A DNA stretch of 64,000 bases, from the NCBI GenBank assembly GCA_026826555.1, contig JAKSZT010054335.1, positions 8,288,758-8,352,757 of the forward strand, read 5' to 3'. Source of the DNA: Tolypeutes matacus (Eukaryota > Chordata > Mammalia > Cingulata > Chlamyphoridae). Position 1 is the first letter of the stretch; each line of letters begins with the position of its first letter. Below, one piece after another: positions 9,590 through 21,600 of this stretch. The notes under the pieces were generated by a model that did no database searches, had not been told where the DNA came from, and saw only the letters and a list, made by a program, of their open reading frames with translations. The position numbers were made by a program, and so were the translations under genes.

Positions 9590-9815
9590 GGTGAGCACTG
9601 CTTCCACTGTAGAAAGTGAGAACAGTTAGTTTTCTAGCCTCTGCAGCTAGAGTGAGTGCATGTGACCACAGCTTGATTGATCGGATGACATCTTAACTGC
9701 AACCTCATCAGAGACTCTGAGCCAAACTGTCCAGCTAAACTCCTGGAATTCCTCACCTGGAGTGGCTAAGTTGTAGGATGATGTGTTATGCAGCCATAGA
9801 TAACAAATACACTCC
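9590..9815 (+). mobile_element. Old ERVL/MaLR-class LTR 3' fragment
   Basis: The closing phrase GTGTTATGCAGCCATAGATAAC matches the 3' end shared by several old class III mammalian LTRs. The remainder is degraded. Confidence 0.45.
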
Positions 9816-10194
9816 CTTTCCCCATGGAAAGGGGAAATGTCACAGCACCTTCACAGCCTTAAATTCCCACTTAACTCTTTGCCTTCTCTTTGGTGGCTGC
9901 CGGGAGGTTCATCCTGGCAGGATTCCTTTAGCCATCCCTTAGCATTCCTGCATGGGAAGACTGGCATGTGAGAAGGCTTGACACCTATCATGTTGTTCTC
10001 AGCTTTTGAGATCTCTGCCCAAACTCCTAGACAACATGAAAAGTTTAACATACTGCAGGGAAAAAAATTCTGTGTGCGTATTACATAAAAATGCAGTAAA
10101 TAGAAAAAGTAAATGAGAGTTCTAGAAGACTTCCACTTCTAAATAAACAAGTTTGTTCCTGTTAAAACTTGTTTTGGAGGTTGGTCCTTCTCTC
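9816..10194. other. Intergenic, nothing recognised
   Basis: No feature is seen beyond short chance open frames. Confidence 0.4.
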
Positions 10195-10345
10195 TGCCAA
10201 TTGCTTGAGCAAGTTAATTAGCTTCTCTCATCTTTAGTTTCGTTATCTGTAAAATGAGGGGAAGAGAACCCTATTACCTATTGCATATGGTTCTTAAGAG
10301 GTTAAATGATGTCATCTTAGCACAGTACCTGGTATATAGAAAATA
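10195..10345 (+). mobile_element. MIR SINE
   Basis: GAGCAAGTTAATTAGCTTCTC, TTATCTGTAAAATGAGG and CACAGTACCTGGTATATAG occur in MIR order. It is an ancient, decayed plus-strand copy. Confidence 0.8.
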
Positions 10346-12654
10346 TATGTTTAAGATATTATTTTTAATATTCTTCTTGCTCAGGAAACATTGCTGAACT
10401 GTTGTCATTTTCCACATAGGTTGTCTATTAAGTTTTGTGTAATTTAGGCTTTATCACTTTTTAAAGTTTTCAGATCAGCTTTGTTGGCTTGAAATTTCGT
10501 ATCTGTTGCTCTTAGCTACTCTTTTGTTCTCACAGCATGGCAAAAGGCTTGTGAAATGAAAGGCCCTTGTCAGACGATCCTGGCGCTTTAGCGCCCGCTT
10601 CCTGGTTCCTGCACAGCCCCTTTACTGAAGGAGTGAGGGTCACCAGGTCTCTCTTGGCACCTCCCTAGACGGACCTTCTGGCCCACCACGGGGACACGAG
10701 TTATTGCTTGTTTCTCTGAAAGCATGAAATCATAGACAACCTTGGTTTGCAGCCACTGCTCTCTGCTAATGATTAATGTATTAATCTGGATATTCTAAAT
10801 ATGAATTTTTAAAAGAATAGCATTTTAAGCGTCATATGGGTAATGCAGAAGTGCAAAACAAACTTTCTAATGCAAGCCTATTGTGGATATCAACCACATT
10901 AATGGAGAAATTAAGAAACTGCATGATTTTCTTATAACTCTTCAATGTTCTTATGCTAAAGGATTAAGGGTATTATGATATATAAATGCACTACAAGACC
11001 ATAATTAAATAACAATACAAAAATAAAGCATATAGAGGTTCCAAATGTTGGCAATGTTTATGTCGAAGTTGTGTGCTATTTTGTCTTATCAGAGTCCTTA
11101 GTTTTAGTCTCTGAAATTTCCTTTCCCAGTGGTAAGAAGTCATGGTGCTGAATGACTCATAATTTACCAGTTCACATATTTCTGAACACACTGAGACACT
11201 GGGGAAAAATAGCTACTTGTTTTCTTTCTATTTTTCTTACATGCTAAATATTCCTTAAGAAGCATAAACCATTTTCCACTCCAAAACGCTGGCCTCTGTC
11301 TGGCTTTTCCACTGGAGGGCAGTAAAGAACCACCCAGACCTCACAGGCTTTAATTACATGCTTAATACTTACTTCCCACTGACAAAATGTTAAATTCAAA
11401 GGACCTTTTAGGAAACTTTTTTTCTACCATAAATATACCATAGTTAATCATGAAATAAATTAAAATAAAGCAAAGTTTATGCATTTATAAACATATACTT
11501 GGGTAAAATAAAAATGATGTAAAACTGGGTCATAAATGTACTTTTTTTGTGATGGAATATTTGTACAGTTGCAGAACTAACTGAAGCATCCTAAAAATAC
11601 TAGCTCCAAGATTCACAGTGGGTGTGAATCTTGCAGCACAAACTCTGGTGGGTAAAGATGTCACATTAGATTATTAAAACTAAATTAAATATAATTTTGA
11701 GCTCCCAGCCGTGAAAACAATGGGAGATTCAGCCTCAGCCATTGTAAGGACTCTCCAGTTCACCCTGATCCACTATAAGGTCACTTATAGGTCCCAGGGG
11801 TCGATCCTCAGGCCACAGGGGCTAGGCCTGAGATGCCTAGTGCCTCAGCCACACGCCCTTGAACGAGGTGGGGCCGCTGCTTGTTTCCTCCCAGTGCCTA
11901 GGGCACTGCCTCCCTCAGTGCTCCAGCCATCACCAACCAGGTTCTGTCCCCACTATGGGAAGCTTTCAGCAGAGGTCACAGCTTTTCATTCCTTGCAGCC
12001 TCTCCTCCAGCTTCCAAAGACTCCTCTTCTGCCCTCCAAAGAGAATGGATTTGTCCGCTCCATGCCTCTCCCCACTGGGATTCAGAATTTAACCTCTTCA
12101 GAGACCTTGGGCTTTCACTTAAGGCACTAAAGTCAAGACCTGAGGTCATTAAGCAGCTGCTACTCTAGGACCGGCAATACAAACCACGCCTGAGGCCAGC
12201 AAGCGCTCCCCCATCAGGGGAAGGTGGGGAAGGAAGGAACAAAATGCATTCAAATGTCTCAGCAAATTACCCTTTTACTGACGCTGGAACCAGTTCCTTA
12301 GTAATCTCCCCATAGAAAGCATAGGCCTTCTTTATGCCTCTGAGCACCTTAGACTGCATTCACAGCTAGGGTCCTCAGTCTGGAAATCTTTCTTTGCTAA
12401 TTTGTTGTTCATGAATGCCTGGAGAAGCCTTTGAACGGTAAATGCTGTGGGGGGACAGTTTCCATGGTGACTCGTCAATGCGCCCTTTTTCTTGCACTTC
12501 AGTCAGATCTTCATTGCTGAGCTGCTGTGAATGAGGAGGTAACAACTCGGCCAGCTGTCTGGAGGCTGGAGGCGGAGATGTGAGGGTGAAGCCTTCTAAA
12601 TGCAACCCTATCCTAACCTCTTCAGGTTGCCCCTGCACCAATATGGGAGAGTAT
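10346..12654. other. Long intergenic stretch without a recognised gene
   Basis: Mostly AT-rich sequence. A GC-richer block at about 11700-12230 carries overlapping open frames (11711-12130, 139 codons), but they lack a recognisable motif or splice context and look like chance. No RNA gene was found. Confidence 0.4.
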
Positions 12655-13085
12655 ATTTGCAACATATATGACAAAGTTTCAATTTCCTTAAGATAAAAAG
12701 AGCACTTACAAGTTAGTAAGAAAAATACCAAATCTCAATAGAAATCTACGGTCAAAGGACACAAAGAAGCAGCTCACAGAAAAAGAAAATAAGCAACTTA
12801 AATGTTCACGACTTAGTCATGAACAATGAAAGAAATACATATTTAAATGAGATACTATTATTTTCATCTATCAGGTTGGAAAAGATCCAGCAGTTTGATA
12901 ATGTATTGTGTTCAGAGGATGTGGAAAAGCCAGCATCTTATACCACTTCGTGGGAGTATAAATTGGTTTAATGTCTTTGGAGGATGACCAAGCAGTCCAC
13001 TTATAGAAACTCATCCTACAGGTGTATTTGCATTTTCCTGAAAAGCACAGGTAGAAGGACATTTATTGAAGCATTTCTTACTGTA
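12655..13085 (+). mobile_element. L1M/HAL1-type ORF2 fragment
   Basis: GAGATACTATTATTTTCATCTATCAGG, GTATAAATTGG and CTCATCCTACAGGTGTATTTGC are decayed copies of phrases from the 3' half of old L1 ORF2, in sense orientation. Confidence 0.6.
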
Positions 13086-13099
13086 AGCATGGCTATTTC

Positions 13100-13852
13100 C
13101 AATAGAAAGGCCCACCCAATCCCATGCTACAAAGGAGAAACATTTTTCTCAGTGAAAAGGTGATTTATTGAAAGTGCACAAGCAGGGAACTGGGGAAATC
13201 TTCCCCAAAACCAGTTCAAAGTGAGAATGGGAGCTAAGGTTTGTATAGGGGGGGTGAAGGTTGAGGATCAAGTGATGACTGAGCCATGCATTCCTGCCAT
13301 GTGGGTGATGACAGGGCCTCCTGTGTCATCTCCTGTATGCAAAACTCCTGTTTGATGTCCCAGTTTACAGCCTCATCCCAGGGAAGTTACAGATTTCCTG
13401 GGCTATAAGGTGCTTCTGGCACCATTCTGTGGTTTTGCTGAAGTGTTATCTTACTCCTGACTTTCCTGGGAGTAGAAGTGGGAAGGTCTGACTATTGTCT
13501 CTCTAGGAACTAAGGGGAGTAGGTATAGCTCAGTGGTTGAGCACCTATTTCCCATGTACGAGGTCCCAGGTTCAATACCTGGTACCACCTTAAAACAAAA
13601 CAAAACAAAACAAAACAAAACAAAACAAAACAAAACAAAAAACCACTGGAATCTAGGAACTAAGAACAAAGAGTAAACTACTAAGATTAGGTTAATAGAA
13701 AACCAGTTCAACTAGACTTGAGGAAGGTATTTGAATTTTTCAGAGCTGCTCATGAAAAGAAATTTTTAGTAAGCACATTTTCTAGCTATCAAGTCCCCCC
13801 TTGTGATTATACTCTTTTTATTCTTAAGAAGGAATATTTTGTAAGCATTCCC
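13100..13852 (-). repeat. Possible LTR-derived sequence, interrupted by a SINE
   Basis: GGTGATTTATTGAAAGTGCACAAGCAGGG looks like the antisense of an LTR polyadenylation region. The rest is unclassified. A SINE is inserted at 13515-13642. Confidence 0.3.
13515..13642 (+). mobile_element. Short DAS-type SINE with an (AAAAC)n tail
   Basis: The tRNA-like head AGGTATAGCTCAGTGGTTGAGC and box B-like CAGGTTCAATACC lead directly into about ten AAAAC units. The duplication CTAGGAACTAAG lies at 13503-13514 and 13653-13664. This is the simple subfamily: a head without the long body seen at 9024. Confidence 0.85.
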
Positions 13853-13853
13853 C

Positions 13854-14446
13854 TGAAGCAGGCTAGTAAAATAGGGGATCAATAGATGGAACTGGAACCT
13901 GGCAAGAAGTCCACATGGACATTGCTACCCCCAAGATGGCTGCTGGAAGACCCTCATGAGATTCTGCCATTCAGAATGAGATTTCCTCCAGAAGCCAGGA
14001 AAAGCCCCAGATATTCTCCAGGGACCTTATCATTGGGCCCTCCTGGGGGATTGATGGGTGGGATAATCAACCAAAACAGCAAACACCTGGAACTCCTCCT
14101 GTGTCATTAGCAAACGGGTGGAATAATTAATGGTTTAAAAAAGAAGCGCAAAGGCTGAACCTCTCTCTTGCTTTTGGACCCCTATTCTAGCCTTCTTCGC
14201 CTCCGCCTGGATCAACACGCAAGTAAAACTTGGGCATTTATAATCTATAATGGGAAATTGTAGCTGGTAAATCAGCCCTCTTCATCACTCTTCTGCTCCT
14301 TCCTCTCTACCCGGGACCTGTGATCTGTTATTTTCTCCCATTTCTCTTCCCTCCCTACCTTAACAAATTACTGGCCTAACTAATCCGATGTGCTCTTGAA
14401 ATTCATTTCTTGTAGCTTAGTCAAGAACCTGGACAAAATCCGGTTA
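13854..14446 (+). repeat. Left LTR of the miniature LTR element
   Basis: Starts TGAAGCAGG and ends GGTTACA. It contains a YY1-like CCAAGATGGC near 13931 and a TTTAAAAAAG TATA-like stretch. An internal segment of about 80 bp is absent from the partner. Confidence 0.6.
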
Positions 14447-14637
14447 CACCTCGTTTGAGGGAAATAGGCAAAGGTCTCGTCTTTGATAGTTACTCCCCGC
14501 TGAGCACGGGCGAAGACAATAGTCACATTATTTTAGAGGATGCTCTAGACATAAAACCACAAAGACAGTATAGGTGGCAGCGTGACAAGTATATGGCAAG
14601 CAGAATAAAGGCAGTACTTAAAAGGGCCACTCTCCAT

Positions 14638-15138
14638 CTCGAAGCAGGCTAGTCTAAGGAATGAAAAGACGGATCCGGGACCGGGCAGAAAAACATGTGG
14701 CCATGGAATTCCACCTGGAAATCTTCTGAGAGAAAAACTACCACCAGAAAGCAGCTGGAAGAACCCATGAGAATTTTCCTTGATCATCCAGGATCAAGGA
14801 AAAGCCCCAGATATTCTCAAGGGGCCTTATCATTGGGCCCCCTGTGAATTTAAAGGTGGGGTAATCAATCAAAACAGCAAACAACTGGGACCCTTCCCCT
14901 GATTAGCAAGTGGGAGGAATAATTAATGGTTTAAAAAGCAAGCGCAGAAGTTAAATCTTCCCTTTTTTCCTGTTCCCTGCCTGGACCAACCCGTAAGTAT
15001 ACCTGGGAACCTGTAATCTGTTATTTTCTTCCATTTCTATTCTCTTGTTTCCTTAATAAACTATTGGCCTAACTAAATAGCATGTTCTTAAATTCATTTA
15101 TGTAACATTGCCAAGAACCTAAAAGAAGTCTGGCAACA
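14638..15138 (+). repeat. Right LTR of the miniature LTR element
   Basis: Starts CGAAGCAGG (first base of the expected TG changed) and ends GGCAACA. It contains CTTAATAAAC at about 15053 as a possible polyadenylation signal. It aligns colinearly with the left LTR. Confidence 0.6.
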
Positions 15139-15378
15139 TCGTAGGCAATTTCATCAACCACTCAGAAAATGAATGAAGTTTTCCAAGATTTTTAACATGT
15201 TCAATATCACTTTGCATATGATCAGTATAAAGGAGATATTATATTCATCCGATACAGTACTTAATACTAATCAATGCACAAGTTTTTCTTTGAGCAGCAG
15301 TTCATATATCTAAGCTCCAGGTTTGCAGTACCATACATGTTGTCCCTCCATGGAAGCAGGCCGTAATGCCAATTGTAC

Positions 15379-15789
15379 TTATTTAGGTTCTTCCCACATT
15401 ACTCTGGCAATTTTCACACGGCCAGCATACTGCAGCACCTTTGGAAGGTAGGCTCCAGTGTTCCTCTGGCCTGGTGCATGGTGCCCTCTGACACTATGAA
15501 ACAGAGCCAGCCAGTCTGGAGGCAGTGTAATGATTGAGCCATTGCTGGCTGACAGAGCTGCAGGAGCCTGAAGGAGCAACGTGTATCCATCTACTTCAGG
15601 AACATGGCCAGAAGATGTGGCTAACACCTTTATTGTTTTAGGGGTCATAGTGACCAATCTAGCCAGTAACTCAAATGGAGAGACACCATGCATGGCACTG
15701 GGGCCTGGTTTAAATGCACAAGAGAGTCTAGCAACATTGAAGTCCATCCCCTTAGCGTGTGTGTAGCCATGGGGCTGCTTCTTCATCAC
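15379..15789 (-). other. Unexplained intact 136-codon open frame
   Basis: The minus-strand frame from 15789 (GTG; ATG at 15786) runs 136 codons to a TAA at 15379-15381. A stop lies shortly upstream, so it is self-contained. The product begins with KKQPHGYTHAKGMDF and includes PFELLARLVTMTPKTI and ITLPPDWLALF. It is hydrophobic but has no clear membrane segment, and it ends in MWEEPK. I recognise no domain. There is no poly-A tract or splice signal that would mark a retrocopy or exon. It lies between a miniature LTR element and a SINE, so an endogenous-retrovirus origin is possible. It is the longest uninterrupted frame outside L1 and the GC-rich regions, but it may be chance. Confidence 0.25.
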
Positions 15790-15854
15790 TTTTAGAGCTG
15801 CCTAACTTTAACTCTGCGTTCCAGGTGTCATGCAGGTACTTAAAAAAAAATTAG

Positions 15855-16042
15855 AGGGAAGCGGCTGTGGCTCAATCAGTAGGGCTCCCGTTTACCATAT
15901 GGGAGGCCCCGGGTTCGGTTCCCGGGGCCTCCTGGTGAAGGCAAGCCCGCCTGCACGGCATGGTTAGCTGACCCAGCGAGCACAAGCAGCAAGGGGGGAT
16001 AAATGAATAAATAAATAAAATCTTAAAAAAAAAAAAAAAAAA
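15855..16042 (+). mobile_element. DAS-type SINE, full length
   Basis: Same architecture as the copy at 9024: box A-like TGTGGCTCAATCAGTAGGG, box B-like GGTTCGGTTCCC, the AAATAAATAAATAAAATC linker and an A-tail. An A-rich duplication ending in ATTAG appears at 15844-15853 and just after the tail. Confidence 0.92.
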
Positions 16043-16737
16043 TTAGGGACTATAGGTTATACCTAAAGAGCAAAGTATCTCAGGATTTAGAAATAACAAT
16101 TAGAGATCAGAGCTCAGGAATAAATGTGACTGCTGCAAGAGCTTACAATCTAGGCCCTAATTTTCTTAAATAAAGCTATTTCTAGAGATTATTAACCACA
16201 ACATAGTAAAAGTTTTGTTTCATTTTACGTTTACTCTTTTAACAAGGTTATGTTAATTAACAGGCAAAACATAATGTAAACTTTTGCCTTGCTTTTCCTT
16301 TAAAGTCCCTTTTTGTTTATAATGGGGTGACTACATGCTCTTTTAGGGAAGCATCAGAGCAAAACAGTGTAACTGATAAGAGATTTTGGTTGTTTCATAA
16401 CATCACATTTTTCTAAAAATAGTTAAAAGTATAACCAACAGTATTATCATGCAGATCAGTATTAGGATAGACTAGACCATGAGAAGTTTAAAAGTCTTTA
16501 AGAATTTTTTAAATACAATCCCCAAATATATAAGTGAATTATACGTTTAATTTCTTCTTCATGTTTTTCCTCTTTTAGAAAGATACTGTTTACCACAAAG
16601 AAACCAGCAATACTAGGAGAAATTTTCTTTAGTAAATAATTTATGAAAACTTAAGATTCCCAATGGAATCAAGATTATCTTCTTGCCACCATCATATATT
16701 ACACCTTTAATATATGTTACATTAATACCCCCACCTT
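16043..16737. other. Intergenic AT-rich sequence
   Basis: Nothing recognised; no long open frame. Confidence 0.4.
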
Positions 16738-16756
16738 AAGAATAAATTACTTTTAA

Positions 16757-16813
16757 CTGGGGGACGTATGAGGTCCAGGGTTCGATCCATGGTCCCAGTA
16801 GCTTAAAAATAAA

Positions 16814-16852
<39 letters not shown>

Positions 16853-17099
16853 TTTAAAGATTTACTTTCATTTATTTATTTATTTACTCCCCCCCTCCCT
16901 TGCTGCTTGTGCTTGCTGTGTCCATTTGCTTTGCATTTTTCTGTGTCTGCTTGTCTCCCTTTGTTGTGTCATCTTGCTGCGCCAGCTCACCTTGCCTCGC
17001 GGGCCACGGGCCAGCTTGCCTTCACCAGGAGGCCCCAGGAATCGAGCCAGGGCCTCCCATATGGTAAACGGGAAACCACTTGAGCCACAGCCGCTTCCC
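16757..17099. mobile_element. Head-opposed composite of two DAS-type SINE pieces
   Basis: A 5'-truncated plus-strand piece (GTCCAGGGTTCGATCC, box B) with a TA-repeat tail is followed by a minus-strand long-body SINE (tail at 16850, head ending in CACAGCCGCTTCCC at 17099). Both lie inside one imperfect duplication, AGAATAAATTACTTTTAAC at 16739-16757 and AGAATATATTACTTTTAAC at 17100-17118. This is either two successive insertions or one inverted insertion event. Confidence 0.72.
16815..16848. repeat. (TA)n microsatellite
   Basis: About 17 TA units lie between the two SINE pieces, derived from their A/T-rich tails. Confidence 0.9.
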
Positions 17100-17118
17100 A
17101 GAATATATTACTTTTAAC

Positions 17119-17840
17119 AGTGTGGGTGATTCCTTAAAACTTCAGAGTGATAAATGTAATGTGGATTTTTACATGTATGAAGTATATCTATTTCAGCACC
17201 TCACTTTTTATACTTTGCAATTAAAGATATCCTTAAGGGTTTTATTAGAATATTAAAGGTGTTTAGGTCTGAACATTATATCTAAACAGGCCTCTATTTC
17301 TCACAGTAACAAATAGGTTAAAAAGATTTAACTTCCAAAATAGCAAAGGCTTTGTGTGTTTTTTTTTTAAGCCATTAAGGATATGATGAAGTAACTTTGA
17401 TAGGGCAGTTTCTTTTCTCTCTATATATATATACATGGATTATCTCCACCCACTTAAAACAGATCAGCCATTTAAGAAAACTGTGTTAATTTAACAGAGA
17501 GAGAAAGTCAAATTTTAGTTTTGCATGAGTACACCATTCAGTAAACAAATCTTAGCATAGATCATAACAGATTGAGGACAGGTTTTTCTGCTAAAAAGTT
17601 ACCTTTTGTTACCAATAGCAATGCCTAGATTTCTATTTAATAATGATGTCACTAACTTATTTTATTGGTATCAATGTGAACCTAGGGAGATTATACCTAA
17701 GTAGAATAAAAACAAAATAATGATAGTTTACTTAAGAAATGTTTTCTTTTTTTAAAAATTCTTTTCCTCCATAGGCTAAAACATTTTTGTTTTCATAATA
17801 CCTTAAAATTGTGAACAACTTCAAAAGCATACTGTCTATT
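17119..17840. other. Intergenic AT-rich sequence
   Basis: No recognised repeat or coding potential; one short (TA)n run lies near 17423. Confidence 0.4.
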
Positions 17841-17856
17841 TATCAGGCTCAATATT

Positions 17857-18043
17857 TTTTTTTTTTTTTTTTAAAGATTTTATTTATTTATTCATTTATC
17901 ACCCCCCTGCTGCCTGCGCTCGCCGGGCCAGCCAACCACGCCGTGCGGGCGGGCCCGCCCCCACCAGGAGGCCCCGGGAACTGAACCCGGGGCCTCCCAT
18001 ATGGTAAACGGGAGCCCCACTGACTGAGCCACAGCCGCTTCCC
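17857..18043 (-). mobile_element. DAS-type SINE, full length
   Basis: A minus-strand copy with a long T-run (reverse tail), the full body and the head ending in CACAGCCGCTTCCC. A perfect 16-bp duplication TATCAGGCTCAATATT lies at 17841-17856 and 18044-18059. Confidence 0.94.
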
Positions 18044-18059
18044 TATCAGGCTCAATATT

Positions 18060-18399
18060 AAAATTGTTTTGTTTTAATCACAGTTTAGAAAAAACTTTAC
18101 ATAGCTTTCAAGGACTTTTTCTTTGCTTATTGAAATTTGGATTATTCTCATCTCAAAGCTGTTAAAATTTAATTGGGGAATTATAGGACAGACTATACAA
18201 AACAAGGTTTATTCTTTAATATTCCCTCTGTCCCTATCATTTTAATTTCCAGGCCTAATACAAGGAATTCTAAGCTAAACTCACATCTCCCCTATCTTTC
18301 CACACCCAGCCCATCCCTCAAAGTTTCCTAAACCAGTTAAGGTTAGTAGAAGATCCTGGGGCATGATAGGCTATAGAAAAATTATAGAAGAATTCAGAA
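18060..18399. other. Intergenic, nothing recognised
   Basis: AT-rich sequence between a SINE and the L1; no feature seen. Confidence 0.4.
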
Positions 18400-20947
18400 A
18401 AAAACTTTTTAGTAGAGTAAGCTGTTTGATTGGTATTGCATTGAATCTATAAATTAGTTTGAGTAGGATTGATATCTTCACGGTAGTTAGTCTTCCAGTC
18501 CATGACATGGAATGTCTTTCCATTTGTTTAGATCTTTCTTGATTTCTTTTAGCATTGTCTTGTAGTTTTCTGCGTATAGATCCTGTTCTTCTTTGGTTAA
18601 ATTGATTCCTAGGTATTTGAGTAAAGGTTGCTAGTGTCAATAGAATTTTTTCTCTGACTTTCTCCTCAGATTGTTTAATACTAGTGTACAGAAACATTAT
18701 TGATTTTTGCCTTTTGTTCTTGTATCCTGCCATGTTGCTGGATACAAAGCTCAAGTAGCTTTGTCATAGACATTTAAGAATTTTCTAAATATAGAATCAT
18801 GTCATCTGCAAATAGTGAGAGTTTTACTTCCCCTTTTCCTATTTAGATGCCTTTTTTTTTTTCTTGTCTAATTGCTCTAGCTAGAACTTCTAGCAAAATG
18901 TTGAATAACAAGGTGACAGTGGGCATCCTTGTCTTGTTCCTGATCTTAGAGGGAAAGCTTTTTTCCCCATTGAATATGATGTTGGCTGTGGGTTTTTCAC
19001 ATATGCCTTTCATCATATTGAGGAATTTTCCTCCTATTCTAATCTTTTGAAGTGTTTTTTTATCATGAAAAGATGCTGGATTTTGTCAAATGCCTTTTGT
19101 GCATTGATCAAGATGATCATGTGGATTTTTTCCTTCAATTCTGATTGTATTTACTTGCATCTTCAGTTTGTTAATATGGTGTATTATGTTAATTGATTTT
19201 CTTATGTTGAACCAGCTTTGCATACCAGGAATAAATCCCACTTGGTCGTGATGTATAATTCTTTTGATGTGCTGTTGGATTCTATTAGCAAGTATTTGTT
19301 TATAATGTTTGTATCTATGTTCATTAGAGAAATTGATCCGTAATTTTCTTTTCTTGTAGTGTCTTTATCTGGCTTTGGTATTAGGGTGATGTTGGCTTCA
19401 TAAAATGTGTTGGGTAATTTTCCCTCCTCTTCAATTTTTTGGAAGAGTTTAAACAAAATTGGTGTTAATTCTTCTTGAAATGTTTGGTAGAATTCACCTG
19501 TGAAGCCATCCAGTCCTTGACTTTCTTTTTTTTTGGAAGAGTTTTAATGACTGATTCAAGCTCTTTAAATGTGATTGGTTTGTTAAGTTCTTGTATTTCT
19601 TGTAGCATCAGAGTAGGTTGTTTGTGCATTTCTAAAAATTTGTCCATTTCATCTAGCTTGTCTAGTTTGTGGACATACAGTTTCTCATAATATCCTTTTA
19701 TGGTCCTTTTTATTTCTGTGAGGACAGTCATAACTTCATCTTTTTCATTTCTGATTGTTTTTATTTGAATCTTCTCTCTTTTTTCTTTGTTAGTCTAGCT
19801 AGAGGTTTGTCAATTTTGTTGATCTTCTCAAAGAACCAGCTTTTGGTTTTGTTGATTTTCTAGATTGCTTTTATTGTTCTCAATTTCATTTATAGCTGCT
19901 CTAATCTTTATTATTTTATTTTTCCTTCTGCTTGCTTTGGGAGTGGTTTGCTGTTCTTTTTCTAGTTTCTCCAGTTGTTCACTTAGATCTTTGATTTTTG
20001 CTCTTTCTTCTTTTTAAATATAGGCATTTAGGGCTATAAATTTCCCTCTCAGGACTGTCTTTGCTGCATCCTATAAGTTTTGGTGAGCTGTGTTCTCATT
20101 TTCATTTATCTCAATATATTTATTAATTTCACTTACAGTTTCTTCTATGACCCACTGATTATTTAGGAGTGTGTTGTTCAGCCTCTACACATTTGTGAAT
20201 TTACTCCTTTTCTGTCTATTATTGATTTCCAGTTTCATTCCATTATGATCTGAGAAAGTGCTTTGTACAATTTCAATCTTTTTATATTTATTGAGACTTG
20301 CATTGTGGCCTAACATTGTGTTCTATCCTGGAGAAAGATCTTTGAACACTTGAATAGAATGTATAACCTGCTTAGTTTGGGTACAATGTTCTGTATATGT
20401 CTGTTAGGTCTGACTTGTTTATCATATTGTTCAAGTTCTCTGTTTCCTGTCTAGTTGATCTTCTGTCTAGTTGTTCTATCTAATGATGAAAGTGGTGTGT
20501 TGAAATCTCCAACTATTACTTTAGAGATGTCTATTTCTCTCTTCAGTTTTGCCAGAGTTTGCCTCATGTATTTTTGGGCACCCTGGCTAGGTACATAGAT
20601 ACTTATGACTGTTATTTCTTCCTGGTGGATTGTTTCTTTTATTAATATATATGGTCTTCTGTATGTCTTATAATTTTTTCACATTTAAAGCCTTTTATTT
20701 TCTGATATTAGTATAGCTACCCTGCTCTTTTTTGGTTACTGTTTATGTGGAGTAGCTTTTCCCAACCTTTCACTTTCAGCCTGTTTGTATTCCTGAGTCT
20801 AAGGTGAGTTTTTTGTAGGTAGCATATGGAGGGCTCATGTTTTTTTTTTTTTTTTATCCATTCTGTCAACCTGTATCTTTTGATTGGGGAGTTTAATACA
20901 TTCACATTCAATGATACTGCCATAAATGCATTATTTACTTCCACCAT
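18400..20947 (-). pseudogene. L1 ORF2 remnant (endonuclease and reverse transcriptase), broken
   Basis: At 20947-20717 the minus frame holds KYRLTEWIKK-like and ICYLQKTHLRL segments, from the start of the apurinic endonuclease domain. Reverse-transcriptase text follows in pieces at 19731-19465, 19456-19202 ([22 protein letters not shown]) and 18754-18371. ORF2p copies L1 RNA at a nicked target. Multiple frameshifts and stops abolish it here. Confidence 0.8.
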
Positions 20948-21600
20948 TTATTCTTGATTTTTATACGTCCTATCTTATTTTCATTGTCTTTTTACTCTTT
21001 TGGTTATCCTTTCTGCTATTCTTTCTTCTATACTCTCCTCCAAGCCTCTTTCCTGACCTTTTCTTTCAGGCTGTAAGGCTTCCTTTAATATTTCCTGCAA
21101 ATATGGATTCTTTTTTACAAACTCTCTTAGTTTCTGTTTGTTTATGAATATTTTAAACTCACCGTCATATTTGAAGGACAGTTTTGCCAGATAAAGAATT
21201 CTCAGCTGGTACTTTGTTTTCTTTCAGTATCCTAATTGTATCATACCACTGTCTTCTTGCCTCCATGGTTTCTGATGAGAAATCTGCACTAAGTCTTACT
21301 GGGCATCCCTTGTATGTGATGGTTTGCTTCTCCTTTGCTGCTCTCAGATTTTTCTCTTTATCATTGGTGTTTGACATTCTGAATAGTATATGTCTTGGAG
21401 TAGGTCTATTCAGCTTTCTTCTGATTGGGGTACACTCTTCTTCTTAGACATGCAAGTTCATTTCTTTTGTGAAGTTGGGAAATTTTCAGCTATTATTTCC
21501 TCAAATACTCTTTCTGCCCCTTTTCCTTTCTCTTGTCCTTGGAACTCCTATGACGTGTTTTTTGTTGCATTTGGTGTTATTCAAGTCCCTGAGCCCTTGC

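Larger units (their letters stand above)
13854..15138 (+). mobile_element. Miniature LTR element (two direct LTRs, about 190-bp interior)
   Basis: Two diverged direct repeats, 13854-14446 and 14638-15138, share GAAGCAGGCTAGT at the start. Inside they share GAAAAGCCCCAGATATTCTC, CTTATCATTGGGCCC, GGAATAATTAATGGTTTAAAAA and ACTGGCCTAACTAA-like text, and a final GCCAAGAACCT-type end closing in ACA. The left copy starts TG. The right copy keeps a CTTAATAAAC polyadenylation-type motif. The left copy carries about 80 extra bases. The interior, 14447-14637, is far too short for gag-pol. No flanking duplication was found. It is either a deleted endogenous retrovirus or a TRIM-like nonautonomous element. 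Confidence 0.65.

Noticed and set aside
13600..13640. Tandem AAAAC array as a satellite
   Set aside because: It is the tail of a SINE with a flanking duplication.
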